A model generated the notes under the pieces. That model was not told the DNA's origin. It worked only from the letters and a program-made list of their open reading frames with translations, and did no database searches. A stretch of 53,498 bases of DNA. Origin: Lachnospiraceae bacterium. GTDB lineage: Bacteria; Bacillota; Clostridia; Lachnospirales; Lachnospiraceae. This document shows positions 1-7,848 of the stretch, in pieces. Within the stretch, counting starts at the first letter, position 1. Each line of letters starts with the position of its first letter. The stretch is taken from assembly GCA_910574965.1 (NCBI GenBank), contig CAJTDB010000025.1, forward strand, positions 1 to 53,498, written 5' to 3'. The position numbers were made by a program, and so were the translations under genes.

Positions 1-900
1 GAAGCGGGACTGGATGAGGAGATTGCCTATACAAGAGAACTGCTTAGGGTACTTGAGGAAGGGATAGAGACCTGCGGCAACCGAAAAATACAGGAACTAT
101 CCAAAAAGATGAAAGAACTGCTTGAGGATGAGCAGATCAGGGATATCCGGTCAAAGGATGACAGGGATGCACGGTTCGGGCACAAGACACCAACAAGTAC
201 ATTTTACGGATATAAAAACCACCTGGCAATGACACAAGAGCGTTTGATTGCAGGGATAAGCGTAACGCACGGGGGAGCGCCAGACGGACAGGAATTACCG
301 GGACTGATAGAAAAAGCGCAGAAAAATGGGATCAAGTTAACAGAAGTCATAGGGGATATGGCATATGTCAGCGATGATAAACTGGAGGTCTGCGGAGAAG
401 ATATCTCATTGATAGCGCGTACAAACACAGCTGTAGCGGCGGCCGCGAGCGGGAAGCTGGAGGAAGGGTTCTGTTATAATAAGGATGCAGGAATGCTGCA
501 GTACCCGGCAGGGGAACTGGCGATGCGTGTAGAAAAGCGGCCAGCAAAGAATGGGAATACCTATTTAAGATATGTATTCAGTAAAGTCAAATGCAGGAAA
601 TGTCCGTTAAAGGAAAGCTGCCGTGTAGGAAATGGGAAGTCAAAAGAACGGAGTTACAGCATTACACAGGCAAGTGAGAAGAACTTGGAGCGGCTTAGAT
701 TTGAGGAAAGCGAATATTTCAGGGAACGGATGAAGATCCGGCATCGGATCGAAGAAAAGAATGGGGAATTAAAAGAAGCCTACGGATTGCGCAGAGCGGA
801 TTCGAGAGGATTATTTGCCATGAAACTGCAGATGTATTTCACGGGATTTGTGGCAAATGTCAAGAGGATCTCGAAGCTGACTGAGCTGGTTACGCAATAA
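1..900 (+). CDS. IS1182-type transposase, C-terminal part (runs off the left edge)
   Basis: The frame is already open at base 1 and closes at 900, so only the C-terminal ~299 codons are here. The protein is rich in Lys, Arg and Glu. It has a Cys cluster (KCRKCPLKESC) typical of IS1182-group DDE transposases, and a late E in the RHRIEEKNGELKEAYGLRRA stretch that fits the catalytic Glu. The region between the YKNHLA motif and GDMAYVSDD fits the second catalytic Asp segment. The N-terminal domain and left inverted repeat lie outside the window, so I cannot say whether the copy is intact. Family assignment is from motif memory; fairly sure it is a transposase, less sure of the group. Confidence 0.8.
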   Translation, partial: EAGLDEEIAYTRELLRVLEEGIETCGNRKIQELSKKMKELLEDEQIRDIRSKDDRDARFGHKTPTSTFYGYKNHLAMTQERLIAGISVTHGGAPDGQELPGLIEKAQKNGIKLTEVIGDMAYVSDDKLEVCGEDISLIARTNTAVAAAASGKLEEGFCYNKDAGMLQYPAGELAMRVEKRPAKNGNTYLRYVFSKVKCRKCPLKESCRVGNGKSKERSYSITQASEKNLERLRFEESEYFRERMKIRHRIEEKNGELKEAYGLRRADSRGLFAMKLQMYFTGFVANVKRISKLTELVTQ

Positions 901-969
901 GGGGGCTTTCTCTTTTTGCATACTTTAGAATAAATTTGTGTATGGAAGCTGTCTATATCTAGAAGAAAG

Positions 970-1000
970 AAAACTCCTGCTAAAAAAGTGGGAGTTTTTC
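970..1000. terminator. Bidirectional intrinsic terminator
   Basis: AAAACTCC (970-977) pairs with GGAGTTTT (991-998) around a 13-nt loop, with A-rich sequence before and a T run after, so it could end transcripts in either direction. It lies between the transposase and the integrative element. Confidence 0.6.
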
Positions 1001-1085
1001 AGCGCCCTCTATTTTCAGGCTTTCCCGGCATTTCCCATGTGGAAGAAACTCACAAATACTTTTATATCCTCTCATGTTTTCGCTT

Positions 1086-1097
1086 TCAAAAGTAGTA
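1086..1097. repeat. Putative attL core
   Basis: TCAAAAGTAGTA lies 29 bp outside the int stop codon and is matched by an identical direct copy at 23381. Further GTAGTA repeats follow on the element side, as expected for integrase-binding sites at the int-proximal end of Tn916-like elements. The crossover position inside the repeat cannot be read from one sequence. Confidence 0.55.
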
Positions 1098-1125
1098 TAA
1101 GTAGTAGTAAAACCGCCTCGTACTA

Positions 1126-2319
1126 TTAAGCCGCCAGCCGATCCATCTCTGCCTTTGCGGAATCGAATGTTGCATGAGCGTAATAGTTCAGCGTCATGGT
1201 GATGTTGGAGTGGCCCATAAGATACTGTAATGCTTTCGGGTTCATTCCCTTATTTGCCATATTCGTGCAGAACGTATGCCGTAAGGTGTGGGGCGTCATT
1301 ACCTTGGGTAATGCTTCTTCATGGGTCTTGTTGTATTTCTTGGCAAGTCCCTTAAACATGCTGTCATAATTGACTGCAACTTTCGGCAGGCCGTCCCGAT
1401 TCAAAAACAGGAAATTGCCGTACCCATCAATGATAATGGGTTTTGCACCTTTGCGGTTCTGCAACACTCGCTTGAACGCCTGATACACTTTGTCGCTCAT
1501 GGGAATCTGTCTGACGCCGCTTTCCGTCTTGGGGACTTCAACATAGTAGCCAATCTTTGAGCTTTTCAAAAGCTGGTGGTCTACGTTGATGATCCGGTTA
1601 TTAAAGTCAATGTCGGTATCAGTCAATCCGCATAATTCAGAAATACGAAGCCCTGTCCCCAATAGGATAATGAGTTCATCATAATACTTCTGATAAACCT
1701 TGTCACCTTGGGCAAAGGACAGGAAACTTTCTTCCTGTGCTGGTGTGAGAGGCACCTTTGGTTCCGTATTGTCTTTCAGGACGGTATTCAGCTTGAAGTC
1801 AAAAGGATTTTTCCTGATACAATCGTCCTGTATGGCGGTATAAAACGTCGCTTTCAAGGAGCGCTTGTCGTTGCTGATGGTCTTAAAGGAATAGCCTTTC
1901 TCTTTCATTCTAAGCGCCCATTCTTTCGCGTCTGACAGCTTCACACTCTCAATGCTGCAAGAACCGAGCTTATCCTGTTCGAGAATCTTCATCAACCGCG
2001 CACGTCCATTTTCGGTGTTGTGCCTGACGTTTCCCCTCTGCCTGATCTGCTTTGCATAAAGCTGGCAGACGGTCATTTTCTTTCCTATGGGGTCGATCCC
2101 GTCGTTAAGGTCTTTCAGTAAAATTGCTTCCTTTTCCCTCAACGATATATCGTCGCGTTTTCCTGCCGGAATCTTGTCCGTAGGCGTCAATTTCCACGAA
2201 TAAAGGAACTTCGGTTTACCAAAGGTATCTGTATATTTGTAAGCATATCTTCCGTCTTTTCTCCGGCTCTCTCCGGACTGCAATAATCTATTTTTGCTGT
2301 CCCGTCTTTTCTCTGACAT
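1126..2319 (-). CDS. int: Tyrosine recombinase integrase, Tn916 Int family
   Basis: Site-specific recombinase for integration and excision of the element. The 397 residues match Tn916 Int in length and layout: an N-terminal arm-binding domain (about 1-75), a SAM-like core-binding domain (about 80-175) and a catalytic domain. The visible active site includes Arg225 (GTGLRISEL), His344 and Arg347 (HTLRHTF), His370 (GHSNITMT) and the nucleophile Tyr at 379/380. It starts at ATG 2319 with AAAGGAG upstream. It lies next to the left att site and downstream of xis on the same strand, the standard order. No frameshift or missing residue was seen, so it may still be active. Confidence 0.95.
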   Translation of the reverse strand: MSEKRRDSKNRLLQSGESRRKDGRYAYKYTDTFGKPKFLYSWKLTPTDKIPAGKRDDISLREKEAILLKDLNDGIDPIGKKMTVCQLYAKQIRQRGNVRHNTENGRARLMKILEQDKLGSCSIESVKLSDAKEWALRMKEKGYSFKTISNDKRSLKATFYTAIQDDCIRKNPFDFKLNTVLKDNTEPKVPLTPAQEESFLSFAQGDKVYQKYYDELIILLGTGLRISELCGLTDTDIDFNNRIINVDHQLLKSSKIGYYVEVPKTESGVRQIPMSDKVYQAFKRVLQNRKGAKPIIIDGYGNFLFLNRDGLPKVAVNYDSMFKGLAKKYNKTHEEALPKVMTPHTLRHTFCTNMANKGMNPKALQYLMGHSNITMTLNYYAHATFDSAKAEMDRLAA

Positions 2320-2344
2320 AGTGCGTCATGCTCCTTTCCCTGTC

Positions 2345-2364
2345 GGAAAGAGCCTTGATATGCC
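2345..2364. repeat. 20-bp inverted repeat copy, int-proximal
   Basis: The 20 bases here recur exactly, in inverted orientation, at 23360-23379 beside the right att site. This copy lies just upstream of int. Confidence 0.7.
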
Positions 2365-2399
2365 TACACCTATTATAGCATATTCAAGGACAAATTACA

Positions 2400-2603
2400 T
2401 CATATTACGTCCAAAGTATCAATTATTTTTTCAAACTGTTTCCGCTTGATCTGAATCCGATTACCGTTGAAAATCACCCAGCCGGACTTGGTGTTTTCCT
2501 CCGCCAGCTTACGCAATTTGTTCTCCCCGATACGGAAATATTTAGACGCTTCCTCAATGGTAAGCGTGTATTTTTCCCAGATAGGCACATCAGTTGTTTC
2601 CAT
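2400..2603 (-). CDS. xis: Excisionase, Tn916 Xis family
   Basis: A 67-residue DNA-binding directionality factor that bends the att ends so Int can excise the element. The sequence runs [19 protein letters not shown]... with the winged-helix segment [20 protein letters not shown], very close to Tn916 Xis in length and sequence. A longer frame extends upstream, but the site AAAGGGGG sits 4-7 bases before two adjacent ATG codons. The second, at 2603, matches the known Xis N-terminus and was chosen. It sits upstream of int on the same strand. Confidence 0.93.
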   Translation of the reverse strand: METTDVPIWEKYTLTIEEASKYFRIGENKLRKLAEENTKSGWVIFNGNRIQIKRKQFEKIIDTLDVI

Positions 2604-3040
2604 CATGTTGCCCCCTTTCACGAAGTAGAAAAATGGTTTCCAGTTACAAAAGGGGCATAATAACGGACGGCTGCTGGCACAGCTCCACGGGAATCTCACC
2701 CCCGCATGGTTCTCATGCGGCCCTGCTCGTTGCCTGCGACGCTTTTAACGCTCGGACTGCGACGACAAGGGAGTATCATTGTCCCGCCTGCATGTTATCG
2801 CCCGCAAGCTGCCACGCTTGCATTACGGCATGGTGTTGGTCGCTCCGCTTTCTCCGTAGGGGAAAGTATCATGGCGCACCCGCCGCCCGGCTCGGTACAG
2901 ACGGAATGTGTCCGTTTGCCCTATGCTGCGCCGCCGTTGTCTTGCGTCGCTTTCTTTATCAAAGTGCAGCCCTGCGGCCTCCGGGGATCAGGGAAACGTG
3001 GAAAGGGTAAGGCCGTTTCCTCTGGCCGGGGGCCGTGTCA
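2604..3040. other. GC-rich non-coding interval between xis and the HTH gene
   Basis: No convincing gene on either strand: the open frames on the + strand lack ribosome sites and have skewed composition. The stretch holds short hairpins, such as CCGCATG/CATGCGG (2703-2721) and GTCATCA/TGATGAC (3036-3054, at the end of the HTH gene). It is clearly richer in G+C than its neighbours. It may be a transcribed leader of the xis-int transcript. Confidence 0.4.
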
Positions 3041-3277
3041 TCAGGTAGTGATGACGATGGAATGAATGAGCTTAATTTGCAGACGGTGTTTCATAAACTC
3101 GTCCACGCGGACATGAGGCTGGCCGTATTCGTCGTAGAGCTTGCGGGTACACAGTTTGTTTATGTAGCCATCGTAGTACCGCAGCACGCGATCCACGGCG
3201 TCAGCTTCCCCAGCGCGGGCCGCTTCAATCACCGAATAAGGCAAAAGCTCCCTGCCTTTGTAATTGGGCTGCTTCAT
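3041..3277 (-). CDS. Small HTH protein, Tn916 orf8-like
   Basis: A 78-residue protein reading MKQPNYKGRELLPYSVIEAA..., the pattern of the helix-turn-helix regulators encoded beside the sigma factor in Tn916-type elements. In Tn916, orf7 and orf8 together switch on the excision and transfer transcript. The ATG at 3277 was chosen because GGAGGGAGG lies about 11 bases upstream. An upstream TTG at 3286 almost touches that site and is too close. It overlaps nothing and lies 5 bases after the sigma-factor stop. The function is by analogy. Confidence 0.82.
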   Translation of the reverse strand: MKQPNYKGRELLPYSVIEAARAGEADAVDRVLRYYDGYINKLCTRKLYDEYGQPHVRVDEFMKHRLQIKLIHSIVITT

Positions 3278-3282
3278 ACGAT

Positions 3283-3714
3283 TCAACCTCCCTCCGGCAT
3301 GATTGCCAATAGTTTTGTCCGAAGCTCTTTCAGCGTTTTCGCCCTGCGCCGTTGGACGGCGCTGCGGCTCATTCCCATAAGGTCGGCTATTTCCTGATCG
3401 GTCATATCCAGAACGCAGCGCAGGATCAAGATACTTTGCGCGTCTTTGGACAGACTGGAAAATGCGTCGGCCACAAGCTCATTGTCGATCAATAAGTCGT
3501 ACCCATGAGAGCTAAAAATATAGCTGTCACTGGGGTAATGATCTTCCGTGCAGAGCTTGTCCATTTCTGCCTGCGGTAGAGCGTCGAACGACGTTTCACG
3601 GTCGCGGCGGCGCTGCATTTCCCGCAGGTAGTCAAGGGCCTCATGGTACAGCACCAGCTTACAGTAGCGGTCAAACTGGCACCGTTCGCCATAGTCACGG
3701 GGGATAGCTTCCAT
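3283..3714 (-). CDS. Sigma-70-like factor, Tn916 orf7-like
   Basis: A 143-residue protein with a region-2-like N-terminal half (ERCQFDRYCKLVLYHEALDYLREMQRRRDRE) and a clear sigma region 4 HTH at about 88-135 (LSKDAQSILILRCVLDMTDQEIADLMGMSRSAVQRRR). In Tn916 relatives this factor drives expression of the excision/transfer genes and is itself fed by read-through from upstream cargo. It has a strong AAAGGGGGTGA site before ATG 3714. Several terminator-like structures lie upstream (3866-4184), consistent with control by read-through. Confidence 0.88.
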   Translation of the reverse strand: MEAIPRDYGERCQFDRYCKLVLYHEALDYLREMQRRRDRETSFDALPQAEMDKLCTEDHYPSDSYIFSSHGYDLLIDNELVADAFSSLSKDAQSILILRCVLDMTDQEIADLMGMSRSAVQRRRAKTLKELRTKLLAIMPEGG

Positions 3715-3865
3715 CTTCTCACCCCCTTTCTATGGGGGTATAGGTGGTTCTCTCCCTTTCCGCCAACAAAGCGAACGGTTTTCCGCCGCCTGCCCGCTAA
3801 TCGCCTCCTATTTGAAAATTTCTCAAAATATTTATTAAGCGGTGAAGCAGACCGCAGAAAATGAC

Positions 3866-3900
3866 AAAAAACGCCCGGCTGGTGGCAGACCAGCCGGGCG
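3866..3900 (-). terminator. Intrinsic terminator upstream of the sigma gene
   Basis: Read on the minus strand, a perfect 12-bp GC-rich stem (3900-3889 with 3883-3872) with a 5-nt loop is followed by six T. It would stop transcripts coming from the SDR/Crp side before they reach the sigma-factor gene. Confidence 0.85.
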
Positions 3901-3919
3901 AAGAAAGAAGCGAAACGAT

Positions 3920-3986
3920 ATGAAATTACACGATATAGTTCATACTCATATGCGAGCTTATCCCGTGGCGGGGTAAGGCTTTTTTT
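3920..3986 (+). promoter_or_regulatory. Possible leader peptide overlapping a terminator
   Basis: On the + strand, CTTATCCCG (3957-3965) pairs with CGGGGTAAG (3969-3977) and is followed by seven T (3980-3986), a good terminator. An 18-codon reading frame from ATG at 3920 (MKLHDIVHTHMRAYPVAG) ends inside the hairpin, the layout of a leader peptide and attenuator. The ribosome site before it is weak and no gene follows on this strand, so the peptide is uncertain. The terminator is well supported. Confidence 0.45.
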
Positions 3987-4087
3987 AAGTGGTTATTGAG
4001 TGAATTAGGGCGAAGATAAATAAGCATGGCGGCGTCCTCTCATAAGCCGCCTACTATTGCCTGCTATGAATCGAAAAGCGCAGACAG

Positions 4088-4184
4088 AAAAAAATGACGG
4101 CTCCGATTTCTCAAAGCCGCCGTATATGATAAAAAGCACAGGGAAGTGGCTGCTATACGACGGCTTTTTTTCTCTTGCCGTCGT
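4088..4184 (-). promoter_or_regulatory. Four-segment attenuator-like leader upstream of the sigma gene
   Basis: Read on the minus strand, four segments can pair in two exclusive ways. Segment 1 (4184-4177) pairs with part of segment 2 (4164-4157), 8 bp. Segment 2 (4165-4154) pairs with segment 3 (4126-4115), 12 bp with one G-U. The end of segment 3 (4121-4115) pairs with segment 4 (4102-4096), 7 bp, followed by a T run (4094-4088), which makes a terminator. The wobble in 2:3 works only in minus-strand RNA. It lies just after the SDR stop codon and before the sigma-factor gene. Confidence 0.55.
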
Positions 4185-4195
4185 GCGGCAGTCGT

Positions 4196-4945
4196 TTATT
4201 TATTTTGTTTCATTTTTGCAACACTAATCATTTTTACTTTCGCCGGAAAAAGTTGAAGTAATCGGTTTTTTAGTCCCGGAATGATAATTTCTTTATTCTT
4301 TTGTAGGCCGCGAAAAGCAATTTGAGCAACTTTTTCCGCTGACATAGCAGTGTGCGGAGTAATAGTCCCCTCTCTATTAAAGAAATTCGTTTTGGTAGCT
4401 CCGGGGCATAAAGTGGAAATTACAACACCCTTGGATTTTGCTTCATATCGGATAGCCCTTGTATAGTTCAAAACAAATGCTTTGCTTGCAAAGTATGTTG
4501 AAGTATATGGGCCGGGCTGAAAGGCACCTGTTGAAGCAACATTAAGGATTTTACCTGTCCTTTGTTTATACATATCCGGTAGAAATAACTTGCACAACAA
4601 AACAAGGTTCGTTACATTTACAGTTATCATCTGTTCATCTTGTCGAAGATCAATTTCGTCTGTTGCTCCCACTAAACCAAATCCTGCATTGTTAATCAAT
4701 ACAGCAATAGAAATTTTTTCCTTTCTTATCTGGTGATATAATTGTTCCGCTGCATCGATTTTGGTCAAGTCTTGTTCAAAGATATAAATTGGAATGGAAT
4801 AGCTGGTTTCTAAAGAATTTTTTACATTATCTAAATGGTTTTGGTTAGAAGATACTAAAACAAGCCCATAACCATTCTGTGCAAACAATTTTGCCAGTTC
4901 AAATCCGATACCACTTGTTGCGCCGGTGATTAATGCAAATTTCAA
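4196..4945 (-). CDS. Short-chain dehydrogenase/reductase (SDR), TTG start
   Basis: A 249-residue classical SDR, an NAD(P)-dependent oxidoreductase of unknown substrate. The cofactor motif TGATSGIG is at 7-14, NNAG at 85-88, and the catalytic Ser138, Tyr151 and Lys155 (YFASK) are all present. The frame is open further upstream, but AAAGGAGGTG sits six bases before a TTG at 4945 that gives MKFALITGATSGIG, the normal SDR start. The ATG at 5002 has no such site. It follows the Crp-type gene on the same strand with a short gap. Both are AT-rich compared with the MATE cluster, suggesting a separate origin. Its C-terminal end may be a short membrane-binding tail; that is not certain. Confidence 0.88.
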   Translation of the reverse strand: MKFALITGATSGIGFELAKLFAQNGYGLVLVSSNQNHLDNVKNSLETSYSIPIYIFEQDLTKIDAAEQLYHQIRKEKISIAVLINNAGFGLVGATDEIDLRQDEQMITVNVTNLVLLCKLFLPDMYKQRTGKILNVASTGAFQPGPYTSTYFASKAFVLNYTRAIRYEAKSKGVVISTLCPGATKTNFFNREGTITPHTAMSAEKVAQIAFRGLQKNKEIIIPGLKNRLLQLFPAKVKMISVAKMKQNK

Positions 4946-5012
4946 GCTGAACACCTCCTTTTGAGAATGATTATACTTCTCCAAAAAGCGGCTGTAATTC
5001 ACCTATGTTAAT

Positions 5013-5597
5013 TCATATCTGGTTTTTCAACTTTTTTCTAATTCTGCTCATAGAAGCAGCCTTAATACCAATATAGGACGCTATATATTTTAGCTGTAAC
5101 CGCCTCTGCAAGTTTGGATATTCCCTGCAAAAAAATATATAGCGCTCTTCGGCAGTAAGCAGTAAAAGTTTTCTTGTTCTATCCTCCAACTTTCCGATTT
5201 CGTTTAAGTACATACTATGAATGAGTTGATTTACGCGTTGATCTATTGACATGATTTTCTGTATTAGAAAATAGGGAAGTTTAATACATTTACATTCTTC
5301 CAAACAATCCACAAAAAAAGTCGAAGTGTCTTTGGTACGATAACATTCCGAACCAAAAAAACCATTTTCATAAACAAAACATTTTGTAACCTCATTTCCA
5401 TCATCATCAATATAATAGCCTCTGACAAGTCCGTAGATAATAAAATAGAAACAATTTATCATTTCGCCCATTTCAATCGGCATAGTACCTTTTTCAAATA
5501 TTATAATTGAGGCACCTGTATCAATAATATTTTCAACGCTGTTATCAAAATCAATTTTTAGGCATTTTTTAATATATTCACTTGGACTAATAACCAT
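5013..5597 (-). CDS. Crp/Fnr-family transcription regulator
   Basis: A 194-residue protein with a cyclic-nucleotide-binding-type beta roll (about 15-115: EKGTMPIEMGEMINCFYFIIYGLVRGYY...) and a short C-terminal HTH (LQLKYIASYIGIKAASMSRIRKKL). It belongs to the Crp/Fnr superfamily; the cAMP phosphate-binding Arg motif is not evident, so the ligand is unknown. ATG 5597 was chosen because CAGGAGGT lies six bases before it. The longer frame upstream only reads through the MATE/ECF relic. It probably controls the SDR gene that follows. Its upstream region is made of relic DNA, so its promoter may be recent. Confidence 0.83.
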   Translation of the reverse strand: MVISPSEYIKKCLKIDFDNSVENIIDTGASIIIFEKGTMPIEMGEMINCFYFIIYGLVRGYYIDDDGNEVTKCFVYENGFFGSECYRTKDTSTFFVDCLEECKCIKLPYFLIQKIMSIDQRVNQLIHSMYLNEIGKLEDRTRKLLLLTAEERYIFFCREYPNLQRRLQLKYIASYIGIKAASMSRIRKKLKNQI

Positions 5598-5631
5598 TAT
5601 ATACCTCCTGTTTATGGATACTACTCTCCTA

Positions 5632-5785
5632 CAAGCACGCCCTGTACCGGCCCTAAGAGCAGGCCGGAAAGCAAGCATATCACATTTCCCATATGTAGGC
5701 GCATGTTATCTATGACCGTAGGGATTGGTATTTGCAGAAACGCGGAAGCCACATAGACTGCCGCAGCCATAACGCCAACCATAGC
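5632..5785 (-). pseudogene. Relic of the ECF S-component gene (5' part)
   Basis: About 154 bp match 7640-7793, the first third of the ECF S-component gene, at roughly 90 % identity by eye. The open frame is not kept as a gene. Together with the next relic it forms one scar between the downstream MATE gene and the Crp gene. Confidence 0.85.
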
Positions 5786-5793
5786 AAAAAATT

Positions 5794-5912
5794 GCGGTAA
5801 AGTTCGTCATGGCCTGCCCCAAATTCAGAGCGGGCATTTCCGCAAAGGAATCCACCTTGGAGGCAGCAGCATACGCAGCCATACAGTCGGTTCCAAAACC
5901 ATTGATTAGAAT
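5794..5912 (-). pseudogene. Relic of the upstream MATE gene (internal part)
   Basis: About 119 bp match an internal piece of the intact MATE gene (8296-8414) with only about five differences. On the minus strand the order MATE then ECF is the same as in the intact cluster, but most of MATE and the spacer between the two genes are missing. This fits a tandem duplication followed by a deletion. Confidence 0.85.
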
Positions 5913-5938
5913 TTTTATCTGTCATCATGCGGCAGCTA

Positions 5939-7264
5939 TTACACAGAATGATTTATCTTATCTTTCCACTTGCCGGACAATAGCCGACAGGATAGGCTAA
6001 TGGTACTCACAACAAAGCTCAACGGCCTGCACAGCAGAACACCGACAAAACCAAAGTAATGCGCCAGCACAAAAGCCGAGAACGTGCGGAAACAGAGTTC
6101 CAGCAGCGTATTGAACAGTGGATAGGCAATCTCACCGGCTCCACGCAGGAAGTTTGTCAACAGATAGAGGCTTACGCACAGGGGGAACGTCACGGAAATA
6201 ATACGCAGATATTGAACCCCTATCGGTATGACTGCCATTTCCTTTCCCACCACCAGAACCATGAGCAGCGGCGAAGCAAACCACAGGATTGCCATAGCAA
6301 GTGTGGTAAACACCGCCGCGATCTTGAAGCTGTCTTTTAGGCCCTGTCGGGTGCGGTCATATTCCCCGGCCCCTACATTCTGTCCGATATAGACACTTAA
6401 CGCCACGCCTAAATTGACGGCGGGGATTGTTAAGATACTTTCAATTTTATAGGCCGATGTATAGGCCGATATTTCATTTACACCAAAGGTATTGATAATG
6501 CCCTGTATGAAAAACATGCTGATGGCGGAAGCCCCGTTCTGGACAATCCCCGTGATACTAAGCTGCAAGATCGGGACAATCAGCCCGGCACTTGGGGCTG
6601 TCCTTATTACCGGGTGTTCCTGCCGGTATAAGTGCAGGCCAACCAATACAGCCGCCAGAGCTTGTGAAAGAACCGTGGCGGACGCAGCCCCGGCAATCCC
6701 CCAGCCAAAACAGGCCACAAATAAGTAGTCCAACAGAATATTGAGGACACAGGACAGGCAGATACACCTAATCGGTGTTCGGGAATCCCCTTTTGCCTTA
6801 ATCAGCGCAGAATAAAAGTTGTAGATTGCCAAAAACGGAATCCCAGCCGCTACAATCCGAAGATAAAGGGCCGCAGGGCTTGTGATTTCCTCCGGTATCT
6901 GCATAGCCTTAAAAATCCACCCGGCAAGAGCAAAGAACAGCACAGCCAGCCCGAAGCCCACGGCTACTATCAACGTCTGCACGGAACCATAACATTTACA
7001 AATCTGTCCTTTATCCTTGGAGCCGTATAGCTGCGCCACAAGGATAGATATGCCGGAAGCAATCCCTAAAACAATGCTGTTGATGATAAGCGTCGGCACA
7101 TAGGAGTTACCCACAGCCGCCAGCGCATATTTACCCAGCACATGCCCCACAATGGCCGTGTCGAAGATGTTATAAAGGTTTTGTATCACGCTCCCCGCCA
7201 GCAGCGGCAGGGAGAATTTTAACAATGTGTTCAGGGGCTTCCCCGAAGTCATATCCAGTTCCAT
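5939..7264 (-). CDS. MATE family efflux transporter (second copy in the operon)
   Basis: A 441-residue inner-membrane protein with about 12 hydrophobic segments in two homologous halves, the MATE fold. It is a drug or metabolite exporter driven by a Na+ or H+ gradient. The family signature is visible at the N-terminus (KFSLPLLAGSVIQNLYNIFDTAIVGHVLG) and in the second half (LQLSITGIVQNGASAISMFFIQGIINTFG). It starts four bases after the ECF gene stop, so translation is probably coupled. It is clearly related to the MATE gene at 7849 but not a near copy. The substrate cannot be read; the context suggests an amino-acid-derived compound. Confidence 0.92.
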   Translation of the reverse strand: MELDMTSGKPLNTLLKFSLPLLAGSVIQNLYNIFDTAIVGHVLGKYALAAVGNSYVPTLIINSIVLGIASGISILVAQLYGSKDKGQICKCYGSVQTLIVAVGFGLAVLFFALAGWIFKAMQIPEEITSPAALYLRIVAAGIPFLAIYNFYSALIKAKGDSRTPIRCICLSCVLNILLDYLFVACFGWGIAGAASATVLSQALAAVLVGLHLYRQEHPVIRTAPSAGLIVPILQLSITGIVQNGASAISMFFIQGIINTFGVNEISAYTSAYKIESILTIPAVNLGVALSVYIGQNVGAGEYDRTRQGLKDSFKIAAVFTTLAMAILWFASPLLMVLVVGKEMAVIPIGVQYLRIISVTFPLCVSLYLLTNFLRGAGEIAYPLFNTLLELCFRTFSAFVLAHYFGFVGVLLCRPLSFVVSTISLSCRLLSGKWKDKINHSV

Positions 7265-7268
7265 AGGC

Positions 7269-7823
7269 TTACTGCAAATATCTTCTTACGGCAGGCCGCA
7301 GGGCGATCCCCAGCGGAACAGCCACGATAATAGATACAACGGCGTTGACGCTGGACACAACGGCTTTCTGTGACAGGGTAATCATAACGACCTCCAACGG
7401 CAGGCCCAAAACGAAGCGGTGTTCGATGTAGCTCTTTGAAAGATAAAGAAGCACATAGGCAAATGCGCCCAATGCCGAACCGATAATATACCGCTTGTGT
7501 GAGCTTATCCCGGAATTTTTGTGAAATGCGAACATGCCGCAAATCCACGCCATAAGAAACTTAAAAACAAAGGTGAACGGCGCGGACGTGATGTAGGCCG
7601 GATTCGTCAGGTCAAAGAACATGGAGCCGATCCCCGCCGCAAGCCCACCCTGTACCGGCCCTAAGAGCAGGCCGGAAAGCAGGCACATAACATTTCCCAT
7701 GTGCAGGCGGGTGTTGTCTATGGCCGTGGGGATTGGTATTTGCAGAAACGCGGAAGCCACATAGACCGCCGCAGCCATAACGCCAACCATAGCAATTTGT
7801 TTCAGTGTGATTTTCTTTTCCAT
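7269..7823 (-). CDS. ECF transporter S component
   Basis: A 184-residue, six-helix membrane protein of the energy-coupling-factor substrate-binding kind (MEKKITLKQIAMVGVMAAAVYVAS..., GLLLGPVQGGLAAGIGSMFFDL). Such proteins capture a vitamin or similar small compound and work with a shared EcfAA'T module, none of which is in this window. AAGGAGGT precedes ATG 7823. It sits between two MATE exporters in one operon, an unusual pairing of uptake and efflux. The substrate is not evident. Confidence 0.88.
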   Translation of the reverse strand: MEKKITLKQIAMVGVMAAAVYVASAFLQIPIPTAIDNTRLHMGNVMCLLSGLLLGPVQGGLAAGIGSMFFDLTNPAYITSAPFTFVFKFLMAWICGMFAFHKNSGISSHKRYIIGSALGAFAYVLLYLSKSYIEHRFVLGLPLEVVMITLSQKAVVSSVNAVVSIIVAVPLGIALRPAVRRYLQ

Positions 7824-7848
7824 CTTGGAACCTCCTTGTGTGTAAAAT

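Noticed and set aside
2594-3065. Two overlapping + strand reading frames as genes
   Set aside because: No ribosome sites, odd composition, no recognisable motifs; they lie opposite xis and the HTH gene ends.
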